A model generated the notes under the pieces. It worked only from the letters and a program-made list of their open reading frames with translations, was not told where the DNA came from and did no database searches. The translations under genes and the position numbers were made by a program. Of a stretch of DNA of 64,000 nucleotides, positions 57,356 through 64,000 are shown one piece after another (position 1 is the stretch's first letter; each line of letters opens with the position of its first letter). The stretch is from Palleronia salina (GTDB lineage Bacteria; Pseudomonadota; Alphaproteobacteria; Rhodobacterales; Rhodobacteraceae): NCBI RefSeq assembly GCF_900141995.1, contig NZ_FQZA01000002.1, positions 131,501-195,500 of the forward strand. The letters are read 5' to 3'.

Positions 57356-57714
57356 CACGACCCGTCCTTTTCGTTCGATTTTCCATCCCGCGTCATGTCG
57401 AAGAACGTGCGCACGAGGTCAGATTTCCCGTGCGGGCGAGGGGGCGCGGCCTTCCTCGCCGCCTTGGGGCTTTCCGTCTGACGCGGGGTCGCGGACGACC
57501 CGGTGTCGGCCTTCGCCGGACGATCGCTCAGGTCGCGCAGGGCGGCGACGGATTGGGCCGAGCGGTCGACGGCGTCCGAGAACTCCCCGACCATCGGCTG
57601 AATGTCCCGCAGCGCGGCCATCAGGGCCTTCAGCTTGCGGTCGAGCAGGTAGGCGTAGCCGATCGTGCCGACCAGCAGCACCAGGATCACGGTATCAATC
57701 AGTCCGGGAAACAT
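57355..57714 (-). CDS. Small flagellar-locus membrane protein (DUF6468/PflI-like)
   Basis: A 119-residue protein. One membrane helix at the start (FPGLIDTVILVLLVGTIGYA) precedes a short amphipathic segment (DRKLKALMAALRDIQPMVGE) and a disordered, basic, Ala/Pro-rich tail (ATPRQTESPKAARKAAPPRP). Alphaproteobacteria carry a protein of this size and layout between fliM and motE, named DUF6468, or PflI in Caulobacter, where it affects flagellum placement. I recognise the layout rather than conserved residues. It overlaps fliM by 20 bases and motE by TGATG. Confidence 0.6.
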   Translation of the reverse strand: MFPGLIDTVILVLLVGTIGYAYLLDRKLKALMAALRDIQPMVGEFSDAVDRSAQSVAALRDLSDRPAKADTGSSATPRQTESPKAARKAAPPRPHGKSDLVRTFFDMTRDGKSNEKDGS

Positions 57715-58615
57715 GCTTCAACGCCTCCTCGCTCGTGACAAGTCGTTCGGTCACCCGCAGCGCCAGGGACCCGTTCGCCCGGTGCCCGAAGGCACCGCGC
57801 AGGGCGGGCGTGCCGTTCACGGTGCCGGTGATCGGCTCTTCCGGCGTGACACCCAGGTCGATCACCTGGCCCTTCTGCCACGCCAGCACCTCGCTCAGGG
57901 ACACGCGGATATGGGTCAGCACGGCCGTCAGCTTCAGCTCGGCATCGGCGATGGTCTGGCCCATCTCGCTGTCCCAGCCACCGGGCCCTTCCTCGAGCCC
58001 GCCGTGGAACGGTGCTGCGAGGATGCCGCGCACCTCGCCGAAGCTGCCGTAGGGGATCAGCAGGCTGACATGGCCGCGCCGGCCGTCGAGGTCGATGGCA
58101 TAGCGCGCCAGGAAGGACGGCGTCCCGGGTTGAGCGAGAACCAGCGCCTTGGGCATGGTTTCGACAAGATCATGCTCGAACGTGGTCTCGAGTACGTGGC
58201 CAAAGCAATTCTGAACCACGTTCAGCACCAGTTCGGCCACCTTCATCCCGATCGACCGTTCGATGGCGGTAAAGCTCCGCGGTTTCCAGTCGCCCGGCTT
58301 GCCCTTGGATCCGCCCAGCATCAGCTCGAGGACCGAAAACAGAAGGTCCGGCTCGACCACGCAGGCGACACGGCCGGTCCACGGATGCGCCTTCACCACG
58401 CTGATCAGGCAGGGCTGCGGCAGGGTCTCGACGGCGACGTCGCAGCGCATGTCCTGCCGGCTTTTCTCCTCGATCTCGGGAAGGATCGACAGGAAGCTCT
58501 TGAACGCCAGCGGCAGCGCGATGGCGAACCGGTCGAGGATCATGTCCAGCGTGGGAAGCTGCTGGGGGTTCTCGCGCGCGTGGCGAATGATCTCTTCTTC
58601 CAGGTGCAGGGTCAT
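57695..58615 (-). CDS. fliM: Flagellar motor switch protein FliM, N-terminally short
   Basis: A 306-residue C-ring protein. The middle domain (ERSIGMKVAELVLNVVQNCF; LVLAQPGTPSFLARYAIDLD; GHVSLLIPYGSFGEVRGILA) is typical, and the last ~75 residues form a SpoA domain (AELKLTAVLTHIRVSLSEVL; GQVIDLGVTPEEPITGTVNG). The N-terminus is MTLHLEEEIIRHARENPQQL, then LPTLDMILDRFAIALPLAFK, which aligns with the start of the middle domain. The usual ~50-residue N-terminal CheY-binding segment (LSQ-EIDALL) is missing, and the ATG overlaps the fliL stop (ATGA), so the short start is real rather than a mis-called start. Confidence 0.92.
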   Translation of the reverse strand: MTLHLEEEIIRHARENPQQLPTLDMILDRFAIALPLAFKSFLSILPEIEEKSRQDMRCDVAVETLPQPCLISVVKAHPWTGRVACVVEPDLLFSVLELMLGGSKGKPGDWKPRSFTAIERSIGMKVAELVLNVVQNCFGHVLETTFEHDLVETMPKALVLAQPGTPSFLARYAIDLDGRRGHVSLLIPYGSFGEVRGILAAPFHGGLEEGPGGWDSEMGQTIADAELKLTAVLTHIRVSLSEVLAWQKGQVIDLGVTPEEPITGTVNGTPALRGAFGHRANGSLALRVTERLVTSEEALKHVSRTD

Positions 58616-59166
58616 TGGATCACCAGGTCGGAAATCAGGATGTCGCGCGGTGCGTCGGTGTGGCCCACGGCACGCGCCCGGCGCAGAAGCTCGGATTTCA
58701 AGAGCGCGATCCCGCGCGCACCCTGAAGATCGGCCACGTTCAGCGAGCGCAGGAAGCTCTGGAACGCGTCCCGGATATAAAGCTCGCGCGCGGTCAGTTG
58801 CGCCGCGCCCGGTGCGGTTTCGTCGAACACCATGAGCAGGTTCACCTTCAGGAACCGGCTGGTCTGGCGTCCGTCGGCGGTGGTGTCGGTGACATTCACG
58901 ATCATCTCGGGGAACGGCATCAGCGGCATGTCGCTTTGCGTGATCTGCGGCGCGTCGGGCCCACCTTCGCCGTCCTGACCGCCGTCGGATTCGTCCGCGT
59001 GGTCAGTGGAATTATCCTTGGCCTGTTGTTGCTCGTTCTCTGCGGGATCGCCGCCCAGGCCGACGATGGCCATGGCGCGCTCGGGCCCCACGGCCAGCAC
59101 TGCGCCGCCCGCGACGAGAACCGGCGCCAACAGCGCTATAATCGGGATAAGGAGCTTTTTCTTCAT
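58612..59166 (-). CDS. fliL: Flagellar basal body-associated protein FliL
   Basis: A 184-residue inner-membrane protein that stabilises stators. The N-terminal anchor IPIIALLAPVLVAGGAVLAV is followed by an acidic linker (AKDNSTDHADESDGGQDGEG) and the periplasmic FliL domain with FPEMIVNVTDTTADGRQTSR, FLKVNLLMVFDE and RELYIRDAFQSFLRSLNVAD. It is first in the leftward fliL-fliM operon and divergent from fliF. Confidence 0.93.
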   Translation of the reverse strand: MKKKLLIPIIALLAPVLVAGGAVLAVGPERAMAIVGLGGDPAENEQQQAKDNSTDHADESDGGQDGEGGPDAPQITQSDMPLMPFPEMIVNVTDTTADGRQTSRFLKVNLLMVFDETAPGAAQLTARELYIRDAFQSFLRSLNVADLQGARGIALLKSELLRRARAVGHTDAPRDILISDLVIQ

Positions 59167-59241
59167 CGCTCGACGTATTTCCGACGCAGTCCGGTTGCAG
59201 GCTTTGGCTATGTCCCGATCGTCACGATATTCTCAAGTTTT

Positions 59242-59267
59242 GCAAGGACAGAAATTTTTATCCTTGC
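59242..59267. repeat. 7-bp inverted repeat in the fliL-fliF promoter gap
   Basis: GCAAGGA (59242-59248) and TCCTTGC (59261-59267) form a perfect dyad with a 12-base AT-rich centre, in the 158-base divergent gap. It may be an operator for a flagellar regulator. Confidence 0.45.
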
Positions 59268-59324
59268 TTGTGCGTCCCTTTTGCCGGAGCCTACAAAGAA
59301 AAAGAGGCAGGTTCGGGGCGACAG

Positions 59325-61028
59325 ATGAAAGATCTGATCGAGAACATGAAGGCGCTGGGCGCGCGCCGGCTGGCCATGCTGGGCGTGGTCGGTGCGGTGA
59401 TCCTTGGCGGCGTCCTGTTGGGCGCGACCACGGTTTTCGCGCCGGTCTACACGCCGCTCTACTCGCAAGTGTCTCCCGCCGCCGCGTCGCAGATGGTCCA
59501 GAGCCTTGAGCAGAGCGGCATCCCCGTTCGGCTGTCGCGCAACGGCGACATCATCTCGGTGCCCGAGGGGGACCTGGCCCGCGCGCGCATGGCCATCGCC
59601 GACAGCGGCCTGCCCAGCGAAGGCACCCCGGGGTGGGAGCTGTTCGACGACATGTCGGGCATGGGCATGAACACTTTCATGCAAAGGGTGAACAAGCTCC
59701 GCGCGCTGGAGGGCGAGCTGGCCCGCTCGATCCAGACCATCAACGGGATCGAGGCCGCGCGCGTGCACCTTGTCCTTCCCGAGCGCGAGGCATTCTCCCG
59801 CGAACGGGCGCAGCCCTCGGCCTCGGTCATCGTGCGCACGGGGCCGAACCGGTCGCTGTCGCGTCGCCATGGCCAGGCGATCCAGGCGCTGGTTGCCTCG
59901 GCCGTCGCCGATCTCGACACCAGCCGGATCACCGTCCTGTCGGCCACCGGCGAGACCATCGTCGCGGAAGAGGATACCGGAAGTTCCGACACGTCGCTGA
60001 CCAGCCAGCGCGCCGAGATCGAGGAGCGGCTGGAAGCCAGCGTCGCGTCGATCCTGAACGCGCGCGTGGGTCCCGGCAACGCCCGGGTGCGGGTGAGCGT
60101 CGACCTGACCAACGAACGCGAGGTGCGCCGCACCACTAGCTATGACCCCGGCCAGCAGGTCGCCCGCTCGGTCGAGACGCGCAGCCAGTCCTCGGACGAG
60201 ACCGACCCCGCCGACGGCGCCGTGGACGCGGGCAACAACATCCCCGAGGCCTTGCAGGACGAAGGCGGGGGTGGGCAGGGGACCCGGTCCACCAACTCGA
60301 GCGACGAGATCATCAACTACGAGATCGGCACGGTGCAGTCCGAAACCGTGCGCGAACCCGGCGACATCGAGCGCATCACCGTCGCCGTCCTGGTCAACGG
60401 TCTCTACGAAGAGGTCGACGGCGAGACGGTGTTCAACGACCGCAGCCCCGAAGAGCTGGCGCGTCTGGAAAACCTGGTGAAGACGGCCATCGGGTTTTCG
60501 GCCGATCGCGGTGACGAGGTGCAGATCGACAGCCTGGAATTCCGTGGTTACGACGGTGACCTGACCATGCCCACGGGCGGAGGGGTCGGCGGTTTCGTCA
60601 GCGACAACGCCACCACGATGCTGCGCGCGGTGTTCGGCCTTGCCGCCATCGCCATGGTCCTGTTCCTCGGCCGTCAGCCGTTGCGCATGGTGCTGGATGC
60701 CGCCCTGCCGTCGCCGGAGTTCGCCGGGGTGCCCGCCGGAGCGCTGGAGGGTGGCGGACCGTCGCAAGCCGATGGCGGACAGGGGCAGCGGGCCCTGCCA
60801 CAGGGCCAGTCGGCCCCGCGACAGATCACTGGCCCGACAGCGGACGATCAGCGTCAACTGGCGGGTGAGGTCCTGAATTTCGACGATCCGCGCGGCAAGG
60901 AGCTGGTCCAGGTAGCTTCCGTCGATGGCGGCGTGGCGCGGTCGCAGCTGAAAACCGTCAGCGCCATGGCCGAGCAGTATCCCGACGAGGCGCTGCGCGT
61001 CCTCAACTCCTGGCTGACCGAGAGGTAA
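59325..61028 (+). CDS. fliF: Flagellar MS-ring protein FliF
   Basis: A 567-residue ring protein with two membrane segments. The N-terminal one is near residue 20 (MLGVVGAVILGGVLLGATTV) and the second near residue 435 (MLRAVFGLAAIAMVLFLG). The periplasmic ring-building region has PLYSQVSPAAASQMVQSLEQ, GWELFDDMSGMGMNTFMQRV and ELARSIQTINGIEAARVHLV. The C-terminal tail (LKTVSAMAEQYPDEALRVLN) is the FliG-binding end. ATG 59325 starts it (MKDLIENM), with GGGG nine bases upstream; the track to 59268 has no good start. It heads fliF-fliH-fliN-fliP-fliG. Confidence 0.95.
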   Translation: MKDLIENMKALGARRLAMLGVVGAVILGGVLLGATTVFAPVYTPLYSQVSPAAASQMVQSLEQSGIPVRLSRNGDIISVPEGDLARARMAIADSGLPSEGTPGWELFDDMSGMGMNTFMQRVNKLRALEGELARSIQTINGIEAARVHLVLPEREAFSRERAQPSASVIVRTGPNRSLSRRHGQAIQALVASAVADLDTSRITVLSATGETIVAEEDTGSSDTSLTSQRAEIEERLEASVASILNARVGPGNARVRVSVDLTNEREVRRTTSYDPGQQVARSVETRSQSSDETDPADGAVDAGNNIPEALQDEGGGGQGTRSTNSSDEIINYEIGTVQSETVREPGDIERITVAVLVNGLYEEVDGETVFNDRSPEELARLENLVKTAIGFSADRGDEVQIDSLEFRGYDGDLTMPTGGGVGGFVSDNATTMLRAVFGLAAIAMVLFLGRQPLRMVLDAALPSPEFAGVPAGALEGGGPSQADGGQGQRALPQGQSAPRQITGPTADDQRQLAGEVLNFDDPRGKELVQVASVDGGVARSQLKTVSAMAEQYPDEALRVLNSWLTER

Positions 61029-61032
61029 CGTT

Positions 61033-61701
61033 ATGATTTCCGCCATGCGGCTCCAGAATTTCGACGAGGATCCGGCAAAGGCCGCGCGCCGCGCGTCGGC
61101 CGGCAAGTCCTACGACGAGGATGAAACCCGCGAGATGGTCCGCGCCGCCTACGAGCGTGGCATGCGTGAAGGCCGCAGCCAGGGTCACGCCGAGGGCCGC
61201 GCCGAGGCCGAGGGCGAGATGGACGCGGCCCTTGCCGAAAGCCTCCAGGCCACCGCCGCGCAACTGGACGAGCTTGCGCGCGGCGCAGGCGATCACCGGG
61301 CCGCGCTCGAGGCGCAGGTGCTGGAATTCACCCTGTCGGTCTGCGACGCGGTCTTCCCCGAGCTGGTGGCCAAGATGTCCGCCGAACGCGTGGGCGCGCA
61401 GGTCCGCCGGGCGCTGAAGATGGCCATCGGCAGCCAGGCCATCCGCATCCGCCTGTCGCCGCAGACCAAGGACGTGCTGGCCCGCGAGCTGGGTCACCGC
61501 ATGGAATACTACCGCATCGAACAGGCCTGCCGGATCGATGCCGACCCGGACCTGGCGCCCGGCGACGTGCGCATGGAGTGGGACAGCGGTTCGCTGGAAT
61601 ACGCCTACGAGACCGTGACGGGCCTGATCCTGGAAGAGCTGCGCAAGACCCACGCCGCCAGCCAGGCCGCACAGAAGGAAAGGGGCAAAAATGGCCGCTG
61701 A
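61033..61701 (+). CDS. fliH: Flagellar export ATPase regulator FliH
   Basis: A 222-residue FliH-like protein. The N-terminus is charged and Gly-rich (GKSYDEDETREMVRAAYERG; MREGRSQGHAEGRAEAEGEM), matching the repeats of FliH, and the C-terminal half includes EFTLSVCDAVFPELVAKMSA and YRIEQACRIDADPDLAPGDV, which resembles the FliI-binding end. Sequence similarity in this family is low, so the call rests partly on position between fliF and fliN. ATG 61033 or 61045 are both possible starts. It overlaps fliN by 11 bases. Confidence 0.83.
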   Translation: MISAMRLQNFDEDPAKAARRASAGKSYDEDETREMVRAAYERGMREGRSQGHAEGRAEAEGEMDAALAESLQATAAQLDELARGAGDHRAALEAQVLEFTLSVCDAVFPELVAKMSAERVGAQVRRALKMAIGSQAIRIRLSPQTKDVLARELGHRMEYYRIEQACRIDADPDLAPGDVRMEWDSGSLEYAYETVTGLILEELRKTHAASQAAQKERGKNGR

Positions 61702-62101
61702 GAAACCGGAAACCGATGAAAAGGCGAGCGCGAAGGACACGGCGGGGGCCAAGCCCACAGGCGCCGAGGCCGCCGTCATGCAGAGCCTGGATGACCATCC
61801 CGAGGCCGAGGGCAACCTGCCCGCGGTGATCGAGGCCGCCGCGCAGGACAGCCGCGCCGTGAAGGCGATGTTGAACGTGGGGCTTGAGGTGGTGGTCGTG
61901 CTGGGCTCGACCCGGATGCCCATCAACCAGCTGCTGGAGCTGTCCCGCGGCTCGATCGTCGAGCTGGACCGCAAGATCGGCGCCCCGGTCGAGCTGCACG
62001 TGTCCGAACGGGTCGTCGCGCGCGGCGACTTGGTGAAAGTGGGCGAGGACCGTCTTGGCGTCAGCCTGACCCAGATCGTGAAGGACCACGTGGGCGACTG
62101 A
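61691..62101 (+). CDS. fliN: Flagellar motor switch protein FliN
   Basis: A 136-residue C-ring protein. The last ~80 residues form the SpoA domain with AMLNVGLEVVVVLGSTRMPI and NQLLELSRGSIVELDRKIGA plus PVELHVSERVVARGDLVKVG. The first ~50 residues are low-complexity and Ala/Glu/Thr-rich (ETDEKASAKDTAGAKPTGAE). TGATG with fliP follows. Confidence 0.94.
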   Translation: MAAEKPETDEKASAKDTAGAKPTGAEAAVMQSLDDHPEAEGNLPAVIEAAAQDSRAVKAMLNVGLEVVVVLGSTRMPINQLLELSRGSIVELDRKIGAPVELHVSERVVARGDLVKVGEDRLGVSLTQIVKDHVGD

Positions 62102-62904
62102 TGCAGGCGCGCCTCGGCATAACGCTGGGCCTTGGCCTGGCGCTGTGGGCGGGGCCTGCCCTGGCACAGGACGCCGGCGGCTTGCTGCAGGACCTGTCCG
62201 ACGTGCTGTCGGATGCCGAGGCCGGCAGCGACGATGCGGCCAACCTGTCGGGCCGCATCCTCCAGTTCATCGCGCTGGCCACGATCCTCAGCCTCGCACC
62301 CGGGCTTCTGATCGTGATGACCAGCTTCACGCGCTTCGTGGTGGTCCTGTCGATGCTGCGCTCGGCGCTGGGCCTGAACCAGACACCGCCCAACATCGTG
62401 CTGACCTCGCTGGCGCTGTTCATGACGTTCTTCGTCATGCAGCCGGTGTTCGAGGACGCCTACGAGAACGGGGTCGAGCCGCTGTTGAACAACGCGATCA
62501 TGGAGGAACAGGCCATCCAGAGGATCGGCGAGCCGTTCCGCGGCTTCATGTTCGTGAACACCCGTCCCGAGGATTACCGCCTGTTCCTGGACCTGACCAC
62601 CGAGGAAGGTGCCGAGGCCCTGCCGATGCCCGAAGTGGCCGAGGACGCGTCGTGGCGGATCCTCGTGCCGGCCTTCATGATTTCCGAGCTGCGCCGCGCC
62701 TTCGTCATCGGATTCCTGATCTACCTGCCCTTCGTGGCGATCGACCTGGTGGTGGCGTCGGTGCTGATGAGCGCGGGCATGATGATGCTGCCCCCGGTTC
62801 TGATCTCGCTGCCGTTCAAGGTGATCTTCTTCGTGCTGATCGACGGCTGGTACATGCTGGCCGGCAGCCTGATCGAAAGTTACGCGCCGCTGGCCGGCGG
62901 GTGA
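62101..62904 (+). CDS. fliP: Flagellar export gate protein FliP
   Basis: A 267-residue gate protein made with a cleavable signal peptide (RLGITLGLGLALWAGPALAQ). ILSLAPGLLIVMTSFTRFVV, LNQTPPNIVLTSLALFMTFF, FMISELRRAFVIGFLIYLPF and SAGMMMLPPVLISLPFKVIF are FliP signatures. It overlaps fliN by TGATG; fliG follows after 17 bases. Confidence 0.95.
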   Translation: MQARLGITLGLGLALWAGPALAQDAGGLLQDLSDVLSDAEAGSDDAANLSGRILQFIALATILSLAPGLLIVMTSFTRFVVVLSMLRSALGLNQTPPNIVLTSLALFMTFFVMQPVFEDAYENGVEPLLNNAIMEEQAIQRIGEPFRGFMFVNTRPEDYRLFLDLTTEEGAEALPMPEVAEDASWRILVPAFMISELRRAFVIGFLIYLPFVAIDLVVASVLMSAGMMMLPPVLISLPFKVIFFVLIDGWYMLAGSLIESYAPLAGG

Positions 62905-62921
62905 AGTAAAGGAGTTTTCCC

Positions 62922-63980
62922 ATGTCGACCGCAGTTGCGACCCGCGCCGGGACCGAGCCGATCAAGCTGGGCAACCGGACGCTGAAGGGCCCGACCAAGG
63001 CTGCCATCGTGTTCCTGTGCCTCGGCGAAAAGGTCGGGTCCGAGCTGATGCGCAAGCTGGATGCCACCGATATCGAGCTCATCACCCGGGCGATGACCAA
63101 CCTCGGATCGATCCCTTCCGATGTCGTCGAGGCCGTGCTGGGCGAATTCATCGCGCGGGCCGCCGAAGGCTCGCGTGCGGTGGTCGGCTCGATCGCGTCG
63201 GCCGAGGCGATGCTGAAATCCTTCCTTCCCGAAGACGAGGTCGCGAACATCCTGAAAAGCGCCGGCGGCAAGCCGGGCGAGGGTGATATCTGGCGTCGCT
63301 TCGCCGCGCTGAACGAGAACGTCATCGCGAACTACCTGAAGGGTGAACACGACCAGACGGTGGCCGCGATCCTGAACAACGTGGACACCTCGGTCGCGGC
63401 GAAGGTCCTGCCGCTCCTGGGGCCTGAGCGGATGTATGACGTGGCCGAGCGGATGATCGTGCTCGAGCCGCTGACCATCCAGGTGATGCGCCAGATCGAG
63501 GAAACGCTGAAGGAAGACATCATGTCCGAAGGCACCTCGGGCAGCGCGAGCCAGAACCAGCAGCGCATGGCCGAGCTGTTCAACAAGCTGGATATCGCCG
63601 CGTTCGAGGACCTGTCCGAGCAGCTCGACGCCCGGATCCCCGAGACGTTCGAGGCGATCAAGAAACGCATGTTCGTGTTCGAGGATTTCTCACGCCTGCC
63701 GGCCACCGACCTGGCGCTGGTCATGCGCCAGCTGGACGGCGACCAGTTGCCCCTCGCCCTGCGCGGCGCGAAGAAGGAGCTGCGCGACCAGATGCTGGAA
63801 TGCCTCCCGCAGCGGTCGCGCCAGATGCTGTTGGACGAGATGGCGCAGATGGGTCCGGCCCGCGGCCGCGACGTGCGCGCGGCCCAGTCCGCCATGATCG
63901 AGACGGCCAAGAACATGGCAGACGAGGGAACGATCGAGCTGCCAAAGGCCGGCGAGGAAGAAGACGAATTCTTCGAGTAG
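62922..63980 (+). CDS. fliG: Flagellar motor switch protein FliG
   Basis: A 352-residue torque-ring protein. KAAIVFLCLGEKVGSELMRK opens the N-domain, EHDQTVAAILNNVDTSVAAK is the EHPQ-motif region of the middle domain, and the C-domain has FEDFSRLPATDLALVMRQLD with the motor charges Asp/Arg/Lys (LALRGAKKELRDQMLECL) that contact the stator. An excellent AAGGAG lies eight bases before the ATG. The gene ends 20 bases before the window edge. Confidence 0.96.
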   Translation: MSTAVATRAGTEPIKLGNRTLKGPTKAAIVFLCLGEKVGSELMRKLDATDIELITRAMTNLGSIPSDVVEAVLGEFIARAAEGSRAVVGSIASAEAMLKSFLPEDEVANILKSAGGKPGEGDIWRRFAALNENVIANYLKGEHDQTVAAILNNVDTSVAAKVLPLLGPERMYDVAERMIVLEPLTIQVMRQIEETLKEDIMSEGTSGSASQNQQRMAELFNKLDIAAFEDLSEQLDARIPETFEAIKKRMFVFEDFSRLPATDLALVMRQLDGDQLPLALRGAKKELRDQMLECLPQRSRQMLLDEMAQMGPARGRDVRAAQSAMIETAKNMADEGTIELPKAGEEEDEFFE

Positions 63981-64000
63981 GGCCGCCTAGCGATAGCGGC

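Noticed and set aside
59208-61106. 632-codon minus-strand frame opposite fliF
   Set aside because: Shadow of fliF; no start signal and no family similarity.
63982-64000. GCCGC/GCGGC hairpin after fliG
   Set aside because: Five base pairs with a 9-base loop, cut by the window end, so a T-tract cannot be checked.

Overview
The window is high-GC chromosomal DNA from an alphaproteobacterium, most likely a member of the Rhodobacteraceae (Roseobacter/Rhodobacter group). The evidence is the parB-parA-rsmG-mnmG-mnmE-rho-hemJ // maf-aroE-coaE-dnaQ-secB gene order, parS sites with the sequence TGTTTCACGTGAAACA, an SltF-type lytic transglycosylase inside the flagellar cluster, and dense head-to-tail operons with ATGA or TGATG overlaps. 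No insertion sequence, prophage, CRISPR array, tRNA or rRNA was seen.

Layout. 1-6143 is one minus-strand string of tightly coupled genes: an RNA methyltransferase cut by the window edge, an ABC exporter, a LysE exporter, tRNA CCA-adding enzyme, a CoA-type Nudix hydrolase and Hsp33. 6230-15175 holds a Nudix gene, a receiver-PP2C phosphatase facing a lone Hpt protein, ilvA, argG, a hairpin-rich intergenic region, an exported MsrA, a Kdo operon (kdsD-kdsB-kdsA) and a rhodanese. 15179-24569 holds malic enzyme, mutS, hrcA-grpE, and rph-rdgB-hemW.

24566-38496 is the replication-origin neighbourhood. The leftward arm (parB, parA, rsmG, mnmG, mnmE, rho, hemJ) and the rightward arm (maf, aroE, coaE, dnaQ) diverge from a 377-base gene-free segment at 31863-32239. 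That segment has AT-rich runs and seven TTATCC/GGATAA cores, and I call it oriC. Two perfect parS sites lie inside the start regions of rsmG and mnmG and would load ParB beside ParA/ParB. secB, fxsA, a Tim44-domain protein, mltA and an Smr protein follow, then an MFS transporter, hslU (with no hslV beside it) and an RND efflux pair.

46106-63980 is a flagellar basal-body and [15 protein letters not shown] cluster: fliI, then flgB-flgC-fliE-fliQ-sltF-flhA-fliR-flhB, then fliL-fliM-(small membrane protein)-motE on the minus strand, then fliF-fliH-fliN-fliP-fliG. Together these encode the MS ring, C ring, export gate, ATPase with its regulator, proximal rod and rod-passage muramidase. The cluster is interrupted at 53727-56740 by a dehydrogenase/ThuA pair and two unrecognised genes. 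No novel defence or mobile system was found. The most interesting items are the origin and parS layout, a FliM without the usual N-terminal CheY-binding segment, the structured argG-msrA gap, and the receiver-PP2C/Hpt pair.
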